This document shows positions 35,605 to 42,989 of a stretch of 58,406 bases of DNA, piece by piece. The stretch spans positions 1 through 58,406 of the forward strand of contig JAEUII010000080.1 in the NCBI GenBank assembly GCA_016795145.1. Reading direction: 5' to 3'. Origin of the DNA: Planctomycetaceae bacterium. GTDB taxonomy: Bacteria > Planctomycetota > Planctomycetia > Planctomycetales > Planctomycetaceae. Numbering within the stretch: the stretch's first letter is position 1; every line of letters starts with the position of its first letter. The position numbers and the translations under genes were made by a program. The notes under the pieces are model-generated. The model was given only the letters and a program-made list of their open reading frames with translations, ran no database searches and had not been told where the DNA came from.

Positions 35605-37035
35605 TTGTCTCACGATGTCTACGAAAACCCGCTGATTACTCGCTACGCCTCCCGCGACATGGCTCGCATCTGGTCGGCTCAGAGCAAGCATTCGACCTGG
35701 AGAAAGCTGTGGATCGCCCTGGCGGAATGTCAGAAGGAGCTGGGGCTCGAGATTTCGAACGAGCAGCTCCATGAGATGCGGGCGAACGTCGACAACATCG
35801 ACTTTGAGTCGGCGAACAAGTACGAACAAAAGCTGCGGCACGATGTGATGGCTCACATTCATGCCTGGGGCGATCAGGTTCCCAAGGCTCGACCGATCAT
35901 TCATCTCGGGGCCACAAGCTGCTTTGTCACGGATAACTCCGAGCTGATTCAGACTCGAGACAGTCTGTACCTGTTGCGGCGGCGGCTGGTGCAGGTGATC
36001 GATCTGCTTGGTCAGTTCGCGGCGAAATGGCGTGACCTTCCGTGCCTGGGGTTTACTCATCTTCAGCCGGCTCAGCCAACGACGGTTGGCAAGCGTGCGA
36101 CGCTCTGGTGCTGGGATCTGATCCTGGACCTCGAAGAGCTTGAGCACCGCATAGCGACTCTTCGCTTTCGAGGCGTGAAGGGGACGACTGGGACTCAGGC
36201 AACATTCCTCACATTGTTCAACGGCGACCATGCTCGGGTCGAGCAGCTCGACCGCATGGTGACGGAGCGTATGGGCTTCAGCGCGGCTCATGCGGTGACT
36301 GGCCAGACTTATTCGCGGAAGTCCGATTCACAGATCATGAGCTTCCTGAATGGCGTTGCTCAGACTTGTCACAAAGTCGGAGCCGATGTTCGAATTCTTC
36401 AACACCGAAAAGAAATCGAAGAGCCATTCGAGAAGTCTCAGATCGGTTCATCGGCCATGGCTTACAAGCGCAATCCGATGCGAAGTGAGCGCATGTGTTC
36501 GCTGGCACGATTTGCGATGAGCCTTCAGTCGGGTGTCGATCAGACCATGGCAAATCAGTGGATGGAACGTACTCTGGACGACAGCGCGATTCGGCGGCTG
36601 ACACTGCCTCAGGCGTTCCTCGCGGTCGATGCGTGTCTGGTGCTGTTCCGAAACATCACTGACGGAATGGTGGTCTACCCGAAAGTCATCGAACGAAATC
36701 TCGCTTCGGAACTGCCGTTCATGGCCACAGAAGAAATCCTGATGGCCGGTGTCCAGGCAGGCGGTGATCGCCAGGAGCTTCACGAAGTCATCCGATCACA
36801 CAGCCAGGCGGCCGCAGATCAGGTCAAACGTGAAGGTCAGGCGAATGATCTGATTGAACGACTGCAGGCCGACCCGGCATTCAGCAAAGTGAATCTGACC
36901 GGCGCACTCGACGCGCGTCGTTACGTCGGGCGATCTCCCGAACAGGTTGACGCTTTCCTGCGTGATTACGTCGAACCCGTCCGTCGAAAGTACGCCGATG
37001 ACCTGAAAGGCACTGCGGAATCCGTGCGAGTCTGA
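35605..37035 (+). CDS. purB: Adenylosuccinate lyase
   Basis: Enzyme of about 476 residues that splits adenylosuccinate and SAICAR in purine synthesis. The fumarase/aspartase signature appears as [15 protein letters not shown] (classic SSxMPxKxNP with Ala for Pro). Other conserved blocks: [55 protein letters not shown]. Its length and sequence resemble the larger, eukaryote-like ADSL type. Start: TTG at 35605 ([10 protein letters not shown]) is preferred, with GAAAGGG upstream; a GTG at 35512 gives a poor 31-residue extension. Confidence 0.95.
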   Translation: MSHDVYENPLITRYASRDMARIWSAQSKHSTWRKLWIALAECQKELGLEISNEQLHEMRANVDNIDFESANKYEQKLRHDVMAHIHAWGDQVPKARPIIHLGATSCFVTDNSELIQTRDSLYLLRRRLVQVIDLLGQFAAKWRDLPCLGFTHLQPAQPTTVGKRATLWCWDLILDLEELEHRIATLRFRGVKGTTGTQATFLTLFNGDHARVEQLDRMVTERMGFSAAHAVTGQTYSRKSDSQIMSFLNGVAQTCHKVGADVRILQHRKEIEEPFEKSQIGSSAMAYKRNPMRSERMCSLARFAMSLQSGVDQTMANQWMERTLDDSAIRRLTLPQAFLAVDACLVLFRNITDGMVVYPKVIERNLASELPFMATEEILMAGVQAGGDRQELHEVIRSHSQAAADQVKREGQANDLIERLQADPAFSKVNLTGALDARRYVGRSPEQVDAFLRDYVEPVRRKYADDLKGTAESVRV

Positions 37036-37108
37036 TTCCAGCTGGCCTTTGGTTACGATCCAGCAGTGATCACGTCACATTGAATGTTGACCATTCAGGA
37101 GTTCTTGT

Positions 37109-39691
37109 ATGCGCTTCAAGCATGTCGCGGCCTGCATGTTGGTGTGTTGCCTCGTCCCGCTGTCGCAGTTCAGCGCAACCGCTGAAGCTCAGGTGCTTGA
37201 TGCGAAGGCACAGTTTCAGCGTCAGACGTTTTGGGTCAACAAGGACTGGGACTGGTATGCCGAGAACATTCCTTTGTTCGAATGTCCGGACGAGGACATC
37301 ACAACGACGTGGTACTATCGCTGGGAACTGATGACTCGGCATCTGACGTACGGTTCGCCCAACAGCGGTTATTCCTTCACGGAGTTCATTGATCGACCTT
37401 TCTGGTCGGGCGCCTATGGGGCCATCAGTTGTCCCGCCGGTCATCAGCTCTATGAAGCGCGATGGATGCGAAAGCCGACCGTAGCGAACGACTATTCGCG
37501 CTACTGGTTTCGAACTCCCGGCGCTCAGCCTCGGAACTACAGCACGTGGCTGGCTGATGCGGTTTGGGCGGTGCACGAAGTCCATCCGGACGAAGCATTC
37601 GTGAAGGATCTTCTTGCCGATCTTGTTCGAAACTATGAAGGCTGGGAGGCACGCCACTTTGTTCCCGAAGTCGGTTTGTTCTGGCAGACCGGGCACGACG
37701 ACGGCATGGAGTTCAACATCAACAGTCGGCAAACGCAGGACATTCTTCGAGGCGCTCCGGGCTTTCGTCCGAGCTTCAATGCGTACATGTACGCGGATGC
37801 TCTTGCGATCGCGAAGATTGCAAGACTCGCTGGCAATGACGCTGTTGCAAAGTCTTACGAAGCGAAGGCGGCCTCACTGAAGAGTCTCGTTGAAGCAAAA
37901 CTCTGGGATGCTCGCCGCGGCTTCTTTCTTCAGATGTATCGCAATGATGAGGAACGTGATGGCCACAAGATTCAGAAGCTGACTCGCACCTATGAGTCAG
38001 GTCAGTTCGCAGGAAGCGAACACGGTCGCGAGCTGATTGGCTATGTTCCCTGGCAGTTCAATTTGCCGTCGACCGACAAGGGGTTTGAAGAATCATGGAA
38101 GTACCTGACCGACCGACACTACTTCGCAGCCGACTTTGGCCCGACAACCGTTGAGCGACACGATCCGATGTTTCTGCTGCAGAAGTCCTGCTGCTGGTGG
38201 AGCGGTCAGTCATGGCCGTATGCCACATCGCAGACTCTGAAAGCACTTGCCAACGTTCTTCAGAACTCAGCATTCCGAGGTGGCAACAAACGCCTTCCTG
38301 TTTCGAATCGCGATTACGTTGCTCTGCTTCAGACGTATTCAAAGTCGCACCGAAAGAATGGTCGCCCTTATCTCGCTGAGGCACTCCATCCAGACACGGG
38401 ATCGTTTGAAGGGCATGACGGCTACAACCATTCCGAGCATTATTTTCATTCAGGGTTCTGTGATTTGGTCGTGACCGGCCTCGTGGGAATTCGCCCGTCT
38501 GATTCACGGACACTGGAAATCGTGCCGCTGGCGACGGAAGACTGGCCATGGTTCGCGCTGGACCATCTTCAATATCATGGCCATGAGCTGACAGTGTTCT
38601 GGGACCGAGATGGAAGTCGATATGGTAAAGGAGCAGGATTGCACGTCTTTGCTAACGGACGTGAGGTTGCTCATTCCGTCTCACTGCAGCCTGTTTCGGT
38701 CGAGCTGCCTGGCCCATCGTCGCCAGCAGCAACAGCGGATGACGCTGGAAAGCCGTTGGCGGTAAACTTCGCAGTGAATAACGACGGTGACTATTTTCCG
38801 CAGATCACCGCCACAGCAGTTCAGTCCGGAACTTCGCCCGCGAAACTGATCGATGGTAACTACTGGTATGACCTGCATCCGCCAAACCGCTGGACCTCGC
38901 TGGGATCGACGTCAGGTGAAGACTCCGTGGTCATTGATCTCGGAATCGCCCGACCGATTCATACGATTCGTCTCTATGTGCTTGATGATGGCAAGGACAT
39001 TGTTCCGCCGAAGAATTTTCGAGTTCGCTACCGTGATGATGATCAGTCATCATGGAAGGATCTGCCAACAACTGACGTGGCGCTGAGAGGTTCTATGGCC
39101 AACACAATCACGCTGCAGGAAACAAAACTGCGACAGATCGAGCTTACGTTCGTACATGCTGAAAACGGCCGAACGGGTCTGACAGAAATCGAGCTGTGGG
39201 GAGATGCCGTCCGTCCGATTTCACCTGCTCCGGCACCGAAGGGGAATTTGGCGTTCCGAGCGGCGAGTTCCGAGTTTCCTCGTCTGACAGCTTCGCATAC
39301 ATCACGTTACGACCGTGTGGAAATGGCCAATGATGGACGTATCGTGTTCGGAGCGACTCCTCATAATCGCTGGACCAGCTATGAATCTCCCAACAAGGTC
39401 GACTGGCTGGAACTGGAATTCGACGAACCGAAACAGATCGGTCGCATCGTTACATTGATCTACGACGACGGTGGCGGCGTTCAGGCTCCAGCGTCACTGA
39501 GCGTTGAATGGCAGGATGGCGACAAATGGCAGAAGGTGAATGAACTCATGACGAACCCTCAAAAGCCAACCGGCGGAGTTGCTAATACTCTGGCGTTTGC
39601 CCCTGTGACGGCTCGCAGAATCCGAGTGCTGTTTGAGCACAAGGGAAACAGCCGCAGTGGTGTGACGGAACTGGAGGCCTGGAAGGAATAG
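37109..39691 (+). CDS. Exported GH63/MGH1-like glycosidase with two discoidin-like modules
   Basis: Protein of 860 residues with signal peptide (about 1-27, ACMLVCCLVPLSQFSATAEAQ); AGGAG lies 7 bases before the ATG. Residues about 40-500 form an alpha/alpha-toroid glycosidase: TGHDDGMEFNINSRQ (near 200), FRPSFNAYMYADALAIAKIA, SCCWWSGQSWPYATSQTLKAL (near 365), ALHPDTGSFEGHDGYNHSEHYFH. This resembles the C-terminal domain of GH63 and mannosylglycerate-hydrolase-like enzymes. Two beta modules follow, about 555-705 and 712-858, with RWTSLGSTSGEDSVVIDLG and RWTSYESPNKVDWLELEF, similar to F5/8C discoidin/CBM domains. Probably releases sugars from glycans outside the cytoplasm; specificity unknown. 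Confidence 0.88.
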   Translation: MRFKHVAACMLVCCLVPLSQFSATAEAQVLDAKAQFQRQTFWVNKDWDWYAENIPLFECPDEDITTTWYYRWELMTRHLTYGSPNSGYSFTEFIDRPFWSGAYGAISCPAGHQLYEARWMRKPTVANDYSRYWFRTPGAQPRNYSTWLADAVWAVHEVHPDEAFVKDLLADLVRNYEGWEARHFVPEVGLFWQTGHDDGMEFNINSRQTQDILRGAPGFRPSFNAYMYADALAIAKIARLAGNDAVAKSYEAKAASLKSLVEAKLWDARRGFFLQMYRNDEERDGHKIQKLTRTYESGQFAGSEHGRELIGYVPWQFNLPSTDKGFEESWKYLTDRHYFAADFGPTTVERHDPMFLLQKSCCWWSGQSWPYATSQTLKALANVLQNSAFRGGNKRLPVSNRDYVALLQTYSKSHRKNGRPYLAEALHPDTGSFEGHDGYNHSEHYFHSGFCDLVVTGLVGIRPSDSRTLEIVPLATEDWPWFALDHLQYHGHELTVFWDRDGSRYGKGAGLHVFANGREVAHSVSLQPVSVELPGPSSPAATADDAGKPLAVNFAVNNDGDYFPQITATAVQSGTSPAKLIDGNYWYDLHPPNRWTSLGSTSGEDSVVIDLGIARPIHTIRLYVLDDGKDIVPPKNFRVRYRDDDQSSWKDLPTTDVALRGSMANTITLQETKLRQIELTFVHAENGRTGLTEIELWGDAVRPISPAPAPKGNLAFRAASSEFPRLTASHTSRYDRVEMANDGRIVFGATPHNRWTSYESPNKVDWLELEFDEPKQIGRIVTLIYDDGGGVQAPASLSVEWQDGDKWQKVNELMTNPQKPTGGVANTLAFAPVTARRIRVLFEHKGNSRSGVTELEAWKE

Positions 39692-39765
39692 CAGTTCGTG
39701 TAACTTAGTTCTTAGTTCTTGGTTCTTGGTTGTGAGGGTTGTTTGCTGGCTGTGGGCTGTGTTGG
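39692..39765. repeat. TTCTTAG/TTCTTGG low-complexity run
   Basis: About 39705-39735 repeats 'TTCTTAG' and 'TTCTTGG'. The opposite strand resembles the AAC/GAAC-rich runs near 8676-8705, 26060-26098 and 40325-40370. Confidence 0.4.
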
Positions 39766-40179
39766 CTAGGCGGCGAGGATTCTTAGTCGAACTGTCTGGA
39801 TGGCTTTCGTGCAGGCGATGCCAAAGAGAAAACCGATCAGGTTGGCGATAGCGTCCCGCGGGTCGCAGGTGCGGCCCGGGACAAAGAGCTGCAGCAGCTC
39901 CATCAACAGGCAATATCCTACCAGTCCGAAGAGCACCGTTGGGGGAGGGCTGTCCCAAATTCGAACGGAGAAAGTCAGCAGCAACAGACTCAACACGCCG
40001 AAGACGCCAGCGTGCACCAGAGTATCCGTGAGAGATTCCAGCCAGCCGAGTGATGTGGTACGAATGACCGCGTACGGATCTGGCGACAGCAGTGCCCAGC
40101 AAACTAACAAACTGAGGGTCGCACACAATGCCCCATGCGCCCAGAACGTGATTGCGAATTGTCGCGACCGGACGGCCAT
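39766..40179 (-). CDS. VanZ-like membrane protein
   Basis: Protein of 137 residues with about four helices and the VanZ-like layout: DTLVHAGVFGVLSLLLLTF, GLVGYCLLMELLQLFVPGRTCDPRDAIANLIGFLFGI. The E..Q....R...D...N motif is characteristic. Function generally unknown (linked to teicoplanin resistance in enterococci, often not so elsewhere). Start 40179 is chosen over 40272 because the upstream part lacks the fold. Confidence 0.85.
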   Translation of the reverse strand: MAVRSRQFAITFWAHGALCATLSLLVCWALLSPDPYAVIRTTSLGWLESLTDTLVHAGVFGVLSLLLLTFSVRIWDSPPPTVLFGLVGYCLLMELLQLFVPGRTCDPRDAIANLIGFLFGIACTKAIQTVRLRILAA

Positions 40180-40609
40180 GGTCCCAATGCTCGAAAATGA
40201 CCAACCTGACGGCCAGAAACGGTCATTGCCCCGGCAGCCGATTCGGAGGGATCCGGTCCATGGATTCCGCAAGACTCCGCAACTATAGCTCGCCGATTGG
40301 GCCGGAAAAGCCAGTAAAACCAGAAATCGTTCCTGGTTCGTTGTTCATGGTTTTTGGTTTCTGGTGTAAGCCAACGTTTTGGGTCGAAACATCAGTCCAT
40401 TGCAGTCGGAAAAGGCAGGGGATCGTGAAAACGGTGCGGCTGCGCGGGGACTCGGGAGGAATCGCAATCAGGGGACTGACGTCGCCCTGCTCGCCTTTTG
40501 GGACATGGCCTTCGGACGTACCCGACGGGAACGCGGTCCTGGAAATGCAGACATCCCGGGTTGGATCCGGGATGTCTGAGAATTTTGGTTGAAGCGATCA
40601 ACGCCACCG
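40180..40609. other. Intergenic region with GTT-rich run and hairpin
   Basis: 430 bases between two minus-strand genes. Near 40325-40370 runs 'GTTCCTGGTTCGTTGTTC', a low-complexity type seen in other gaps. The perfect 12-bp hairpin is listed separately. Frames here are not credible genes. Confidence 0.5.
40548..40578 (-). terminator. Perfect 12-bp hairpin after the lipoprotein gene
   Basis: CAGACATCCCGG (40548-40559) and CCGGGATGTCTG (40567-40578) pair perfectly around a 7-base loop, about 30 bases past the stop of the minus-strand gene. No T-tract, so a terminator or RNA-stabilising role is inferred. Confidence 0.6.
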
Positions 40610-41098
40610 TCAGCTTGCACCGGAGGTGGAACAGTCGGATTTCAGATCAAAATTGAAGGTGGAGGAATCCGGAGTAACTTCAACCGTGAGCTTTGTCTTC
40701 TTGTTGTAACACTCAGGAACCTGTTCTTTTTTTGCTTCTGCTTTCTGACCTTCGGTGGACGCTTCGCCGACCTCTTCCCCTTCTTCGCCACGCAGGCCCA
40801 GAATGCTGCGAACGGTACTAATTTGGACCTGCTTCCTGCCCGGTGTCACACCGTCCACGGCGCTGTCGAACTGAAGTGTGTAAGTACCGCTGGAGTTGGT
40901 CCGCGCGAAGGAGAAGTTTCCTGTTTCCGGGTCATCAAACGAAACGACAGCTCCTGCCAAAGGTTGTCCGTCGAGGGTGATTGTTCCGCTTACAGAAACA
41001 AGTTTGACTTTTCCGTAGTCAATTTCATTGGTCGCACTGCAGCCACCCAGCAATCCGGCAAGGGCGATGATTGCAATTCTTCGAAACCAGTTTTGCAT
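40610..41098 (-). CDS. Small lipoprotein with carboxypeptidase-regulatory-like fold
   Basis: Protein of 162 residues. Lipobox LLGGC (Cys20) makes it a lipoprotein; GGGAG lies about 8 bases before the ATG. Residues about 30-105 form a beta-sandwich (VSGTITLDGQPLAGAVVSFDDPETG...TNSSGTYTLQF), typical of the small planctomycete lipoproteins encoded beside DUF1559 genes. It ends with a Glu/Lys-rich patch and a short beta tail. Located 68 bases downstream of the DUF1559 gene. Confidence 0.88.
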   Translation of the reverse strand: MQNWFRRIAIIALAGLLGGCSATNEIDYGKVKLVSVSGTITLDGQPLAGAVVSFDDPETGNFSFARTNSSGTYTLQFDSAVDGVTPGRKQVQISTVRSILGLRGEEGEEVGEASTEGQKAEAKKEQVPECYNKKTKLTVEVTPDSSTFNFDLKSDCSTSGAS

Positions 41099-41110
41099 GT
41101 GTTTGACTCC

Positions 41111-41129
41111 CGGCCCTGGTGCAGGGCCG
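41111..41129 (-). promoter_or_regulatory. Intercistronic hairpin between DUF1559 and lipoprotein genes
   Basis: CGGCCCTG-gtg-CAGGGCCG is a perfect 8-bp stem with a 3-base loop in the 68-base gap. It may set the ratio of the two products by attenuation or mRNA processing. Inferred. Confidence 0.5.
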
Positions 41130-41166
41130 AACTAAAATGACTGACTGACGAAAGGCAGCCACACGG

Positions 41167-42096
41167 CTAGAACTCACCGATCACTTCGCCATTGCCGCGT
41201 GTTGCCAGAGAGCGATACAGGTTCAGATCGACGTTCTCTGAGATGAATCGAACGGATCCATCTGCCATCGTGAACTGAGCCCCTCCGACGTGATAGCTTC
41301 CAAACGCCATCTCCATCAGAACGCCATTGAATGACGGATCCAGGTTCGCGTTGATCTTCACCACCGCGGAGCCAAGGCCCTCGGAATATTCTGTGCCGCC
41401 GAGTCCACCGTACACCCAGCCGCCGGACTGTGGGCAGCCGAACTGCCAGTAGTCCATCTGCTGACCGTCCTTGGAATATGTCGATGTGCGAGATTCTCCG
41501 ACCATGATCGTGTTCGATGTGCCGTCCGTAATGTCGCGCATCTTGATGTTGCTGCAGCCAAAGAACATTCCGTCGAGCCCGACCTCTTCGAGAGCTCGAA
41601 ACTGAGCCGTGTTGTATCCCGCTGGTCGAGTGGACAGGTCATCGGATGCAATAAGAGCACCTGCGACCCCGCGATAGCTGACGGGAACTCGCCCTGGGAT
41701 TCCTTCATTGTCGCGTGGCTCAAGAGGCATAGAAGGACAGCGAAATGCAGGAATGATGGTTCCGCCAGCCTTTGTATTGGGAGAACCAGCAGCATCCCAG
41801 TTTCCGGCACCGCCCTCCTGCCAGATCAGCGTGGCATAGAGATTCTGCTGTTCGATCTGAGGCAGAATCATGGCCGTCCACAGTGTTTCACGTTCGTCGA
41901 AGCCCCATGGAAACACATTGACCGTGTCGTGATAGTTGTGCAGAGCCAGTCCAAGTTGCTTCAGATTGTTTTTGCACTGCGTTCGTCGAGCTGCCTCACG
42001 AGCCTGCTGTACGGCTGGCAGCAACAACGCTACCAGGATCGCAATGATGGCGATCACAACAAGCAGTTCAATCAGCGTAAATCCTCGTTTCTTCAT
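41167..42096 (-). CDS. DUF1559 pseudopilin-like protein
   Basis: Protein of 309 residues with the type IV prepilin-type leader [26 protein letters not shown] (cleavage after Gly) and the planctomycete DUF1559 body ([66 protein letters not shown]). Probably an extracytoplasmic, type II secretion/pilin-like protein; real function unknown. Three ATG codons in a row follow AGGAG; the third (42096) has the best spacing, so it is chosen over 42102 or 42099. Confidence 0.92.
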   Translation of the reverse strand: MKKRGFTLIELLVVIAIIAILVALLLPAVQQAREAARRTQCKNNLKQLGLALHNYHDTVNVFPWGFDERETLWTAMILPQIEQQNLYATLIWQEGGAGNWDAAGSPNTKAGGTIIPAFRCPSMPLEPRDNEGIPGRVPVSYRGVAGALIASDDLSTRPAGYNTAQFRALEEVGLDGMFFGCSNIKMRDITDGTSNTIMVGESRTSTYSKDGQQMDYWQFGCPQSGGWVYGGLGGTEYSEGLGSAVVKINANLDPSFNGVLMEMAFGSYHVGGAQFTMADGSVRFISENVDLNLYRSLATRGNGEVIGEF

Positions 42097-42443
42097 CATC
42101 ATCTCCTGTCAGGCGTCAAAGAACGTTTGAATGAAACAAGATCTTGGAGGAGTACTGTTCAGAAAACATGAAGAGTCAGCCCGTTTTCAATTCCAGAAAT
42201 CGATGGGCATTGGTGGTGTTCAGCTTTCTACCCCGGCGATGCGATTTGTTCAAATACAGCGAGAGAAGAGTTCGATGAACTGTTCCTGACTCTGCCGCCG
42301 ACTTTTTGCGGTGCCAGCAGCGTTTTTCGCAATCTTGAATGCTAAGTTGCTCCGTATTGGTTTTTGACACAGTTGAGTTCGCTGGAATGCACTCACCCGA
42401 TGCCACTTGCGGGTGCATTTGGACAATAGAAAGATGACTGACA
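42097..42443. other. Divergent intergenic region
   Basis: Holds the upstream regions of the DUF1559 and DUF2760 genes. No clear promoter hexamers or gene. A frame at 42176-42604 overlaps the DUF2760 gene antisense and is rejected. Confidence 0.5.
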
Positions 42444-42965
42444 ATGGGTCGATTGTCGCTGGCCTGGCAAATCCTGACGAATGGTTCAATGGCGGAACGA
42501 GTGTCGAAACTGCTCGCTGCGCCTCCGGCTGCTGCGATTCCCGCAGCCCCTACACCAGCTCCTGCTCCTGTAGCACCGCCAAAGCCACAGCGAAGCGATG
42601 CCATGAGTTTGCTTGCGTCACTTCAGCGAGAAGGTCGGCTGCTGGACTTTCTGAAAGAGCCGATTGACGGATATTCCGATGCTCAAATTGGCGCTGCAGT
42701 GAGAGACATCCATCGGGAATGCGGGGCTGTCCTGGAACGACAGTTCGCGATTCGTCCCGTTCTGGAAAAGCCAGAAGGCTCCACAGTGACACTGGCATCG
42801 GAGCCTGCTCATCGGATCAGGCTGACGGGAAAAGTTGATTCAGGTGCACCGTCAGGCACACTCGTTCACAACGGCTGGATGGCGACGAAGTGCGACATCC
42901 CCGTGTGGTCCGGCGAAAAGGAAGCAGCCACCATTCTGGTCCAGGCCGAAGTGGAACTGCGCTGA
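42444..42965 (+). CDS. DUF2760 domain protein
   Basis: Protein of 173 residues with an Ala/Pro linker (APTPAPAPVAPPKP, about 33-48). The conserved part follows: LLASLQREGRLLDFLKEPIDGYSDAQIGAAVRDIHRECGAVLERQF, then G.V.SG...GTLVHNGWMATKCDIPVW. This is the DUF2760 pattern (function unknown; sometimes found near Hsp70-like genes, not so here). Convergent with the O-antigen-ligase-like gene, 24 bases apart. Confidence 0.85.
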   Translation: MGRLSLAWQILTNGSMAERVSKLLAAPPAAAIPAAPTPAPAPVAPPKPQRSDAMSLLASLQREGRLLDFLKEPIDGYSDAQIGAAVRDIHRECGAVLERQFAIRPVLEKPEGSTVTLASEPAHRIRLTGKVDSGAPSGTLVHNGWMATKCDIPVWSGEKEAATILVQAEVELR

Positions 42966-42989
42966 TCCGATGTTCGCGCTTCGACGACT

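Noticed and set aside
42176..42604. 142-codon minus-strand frame
   Set aside because: Antisense to the DUF2760 gene; its Ala/Gly-rich start mirrors the Ala/Pro linker on the other strand.
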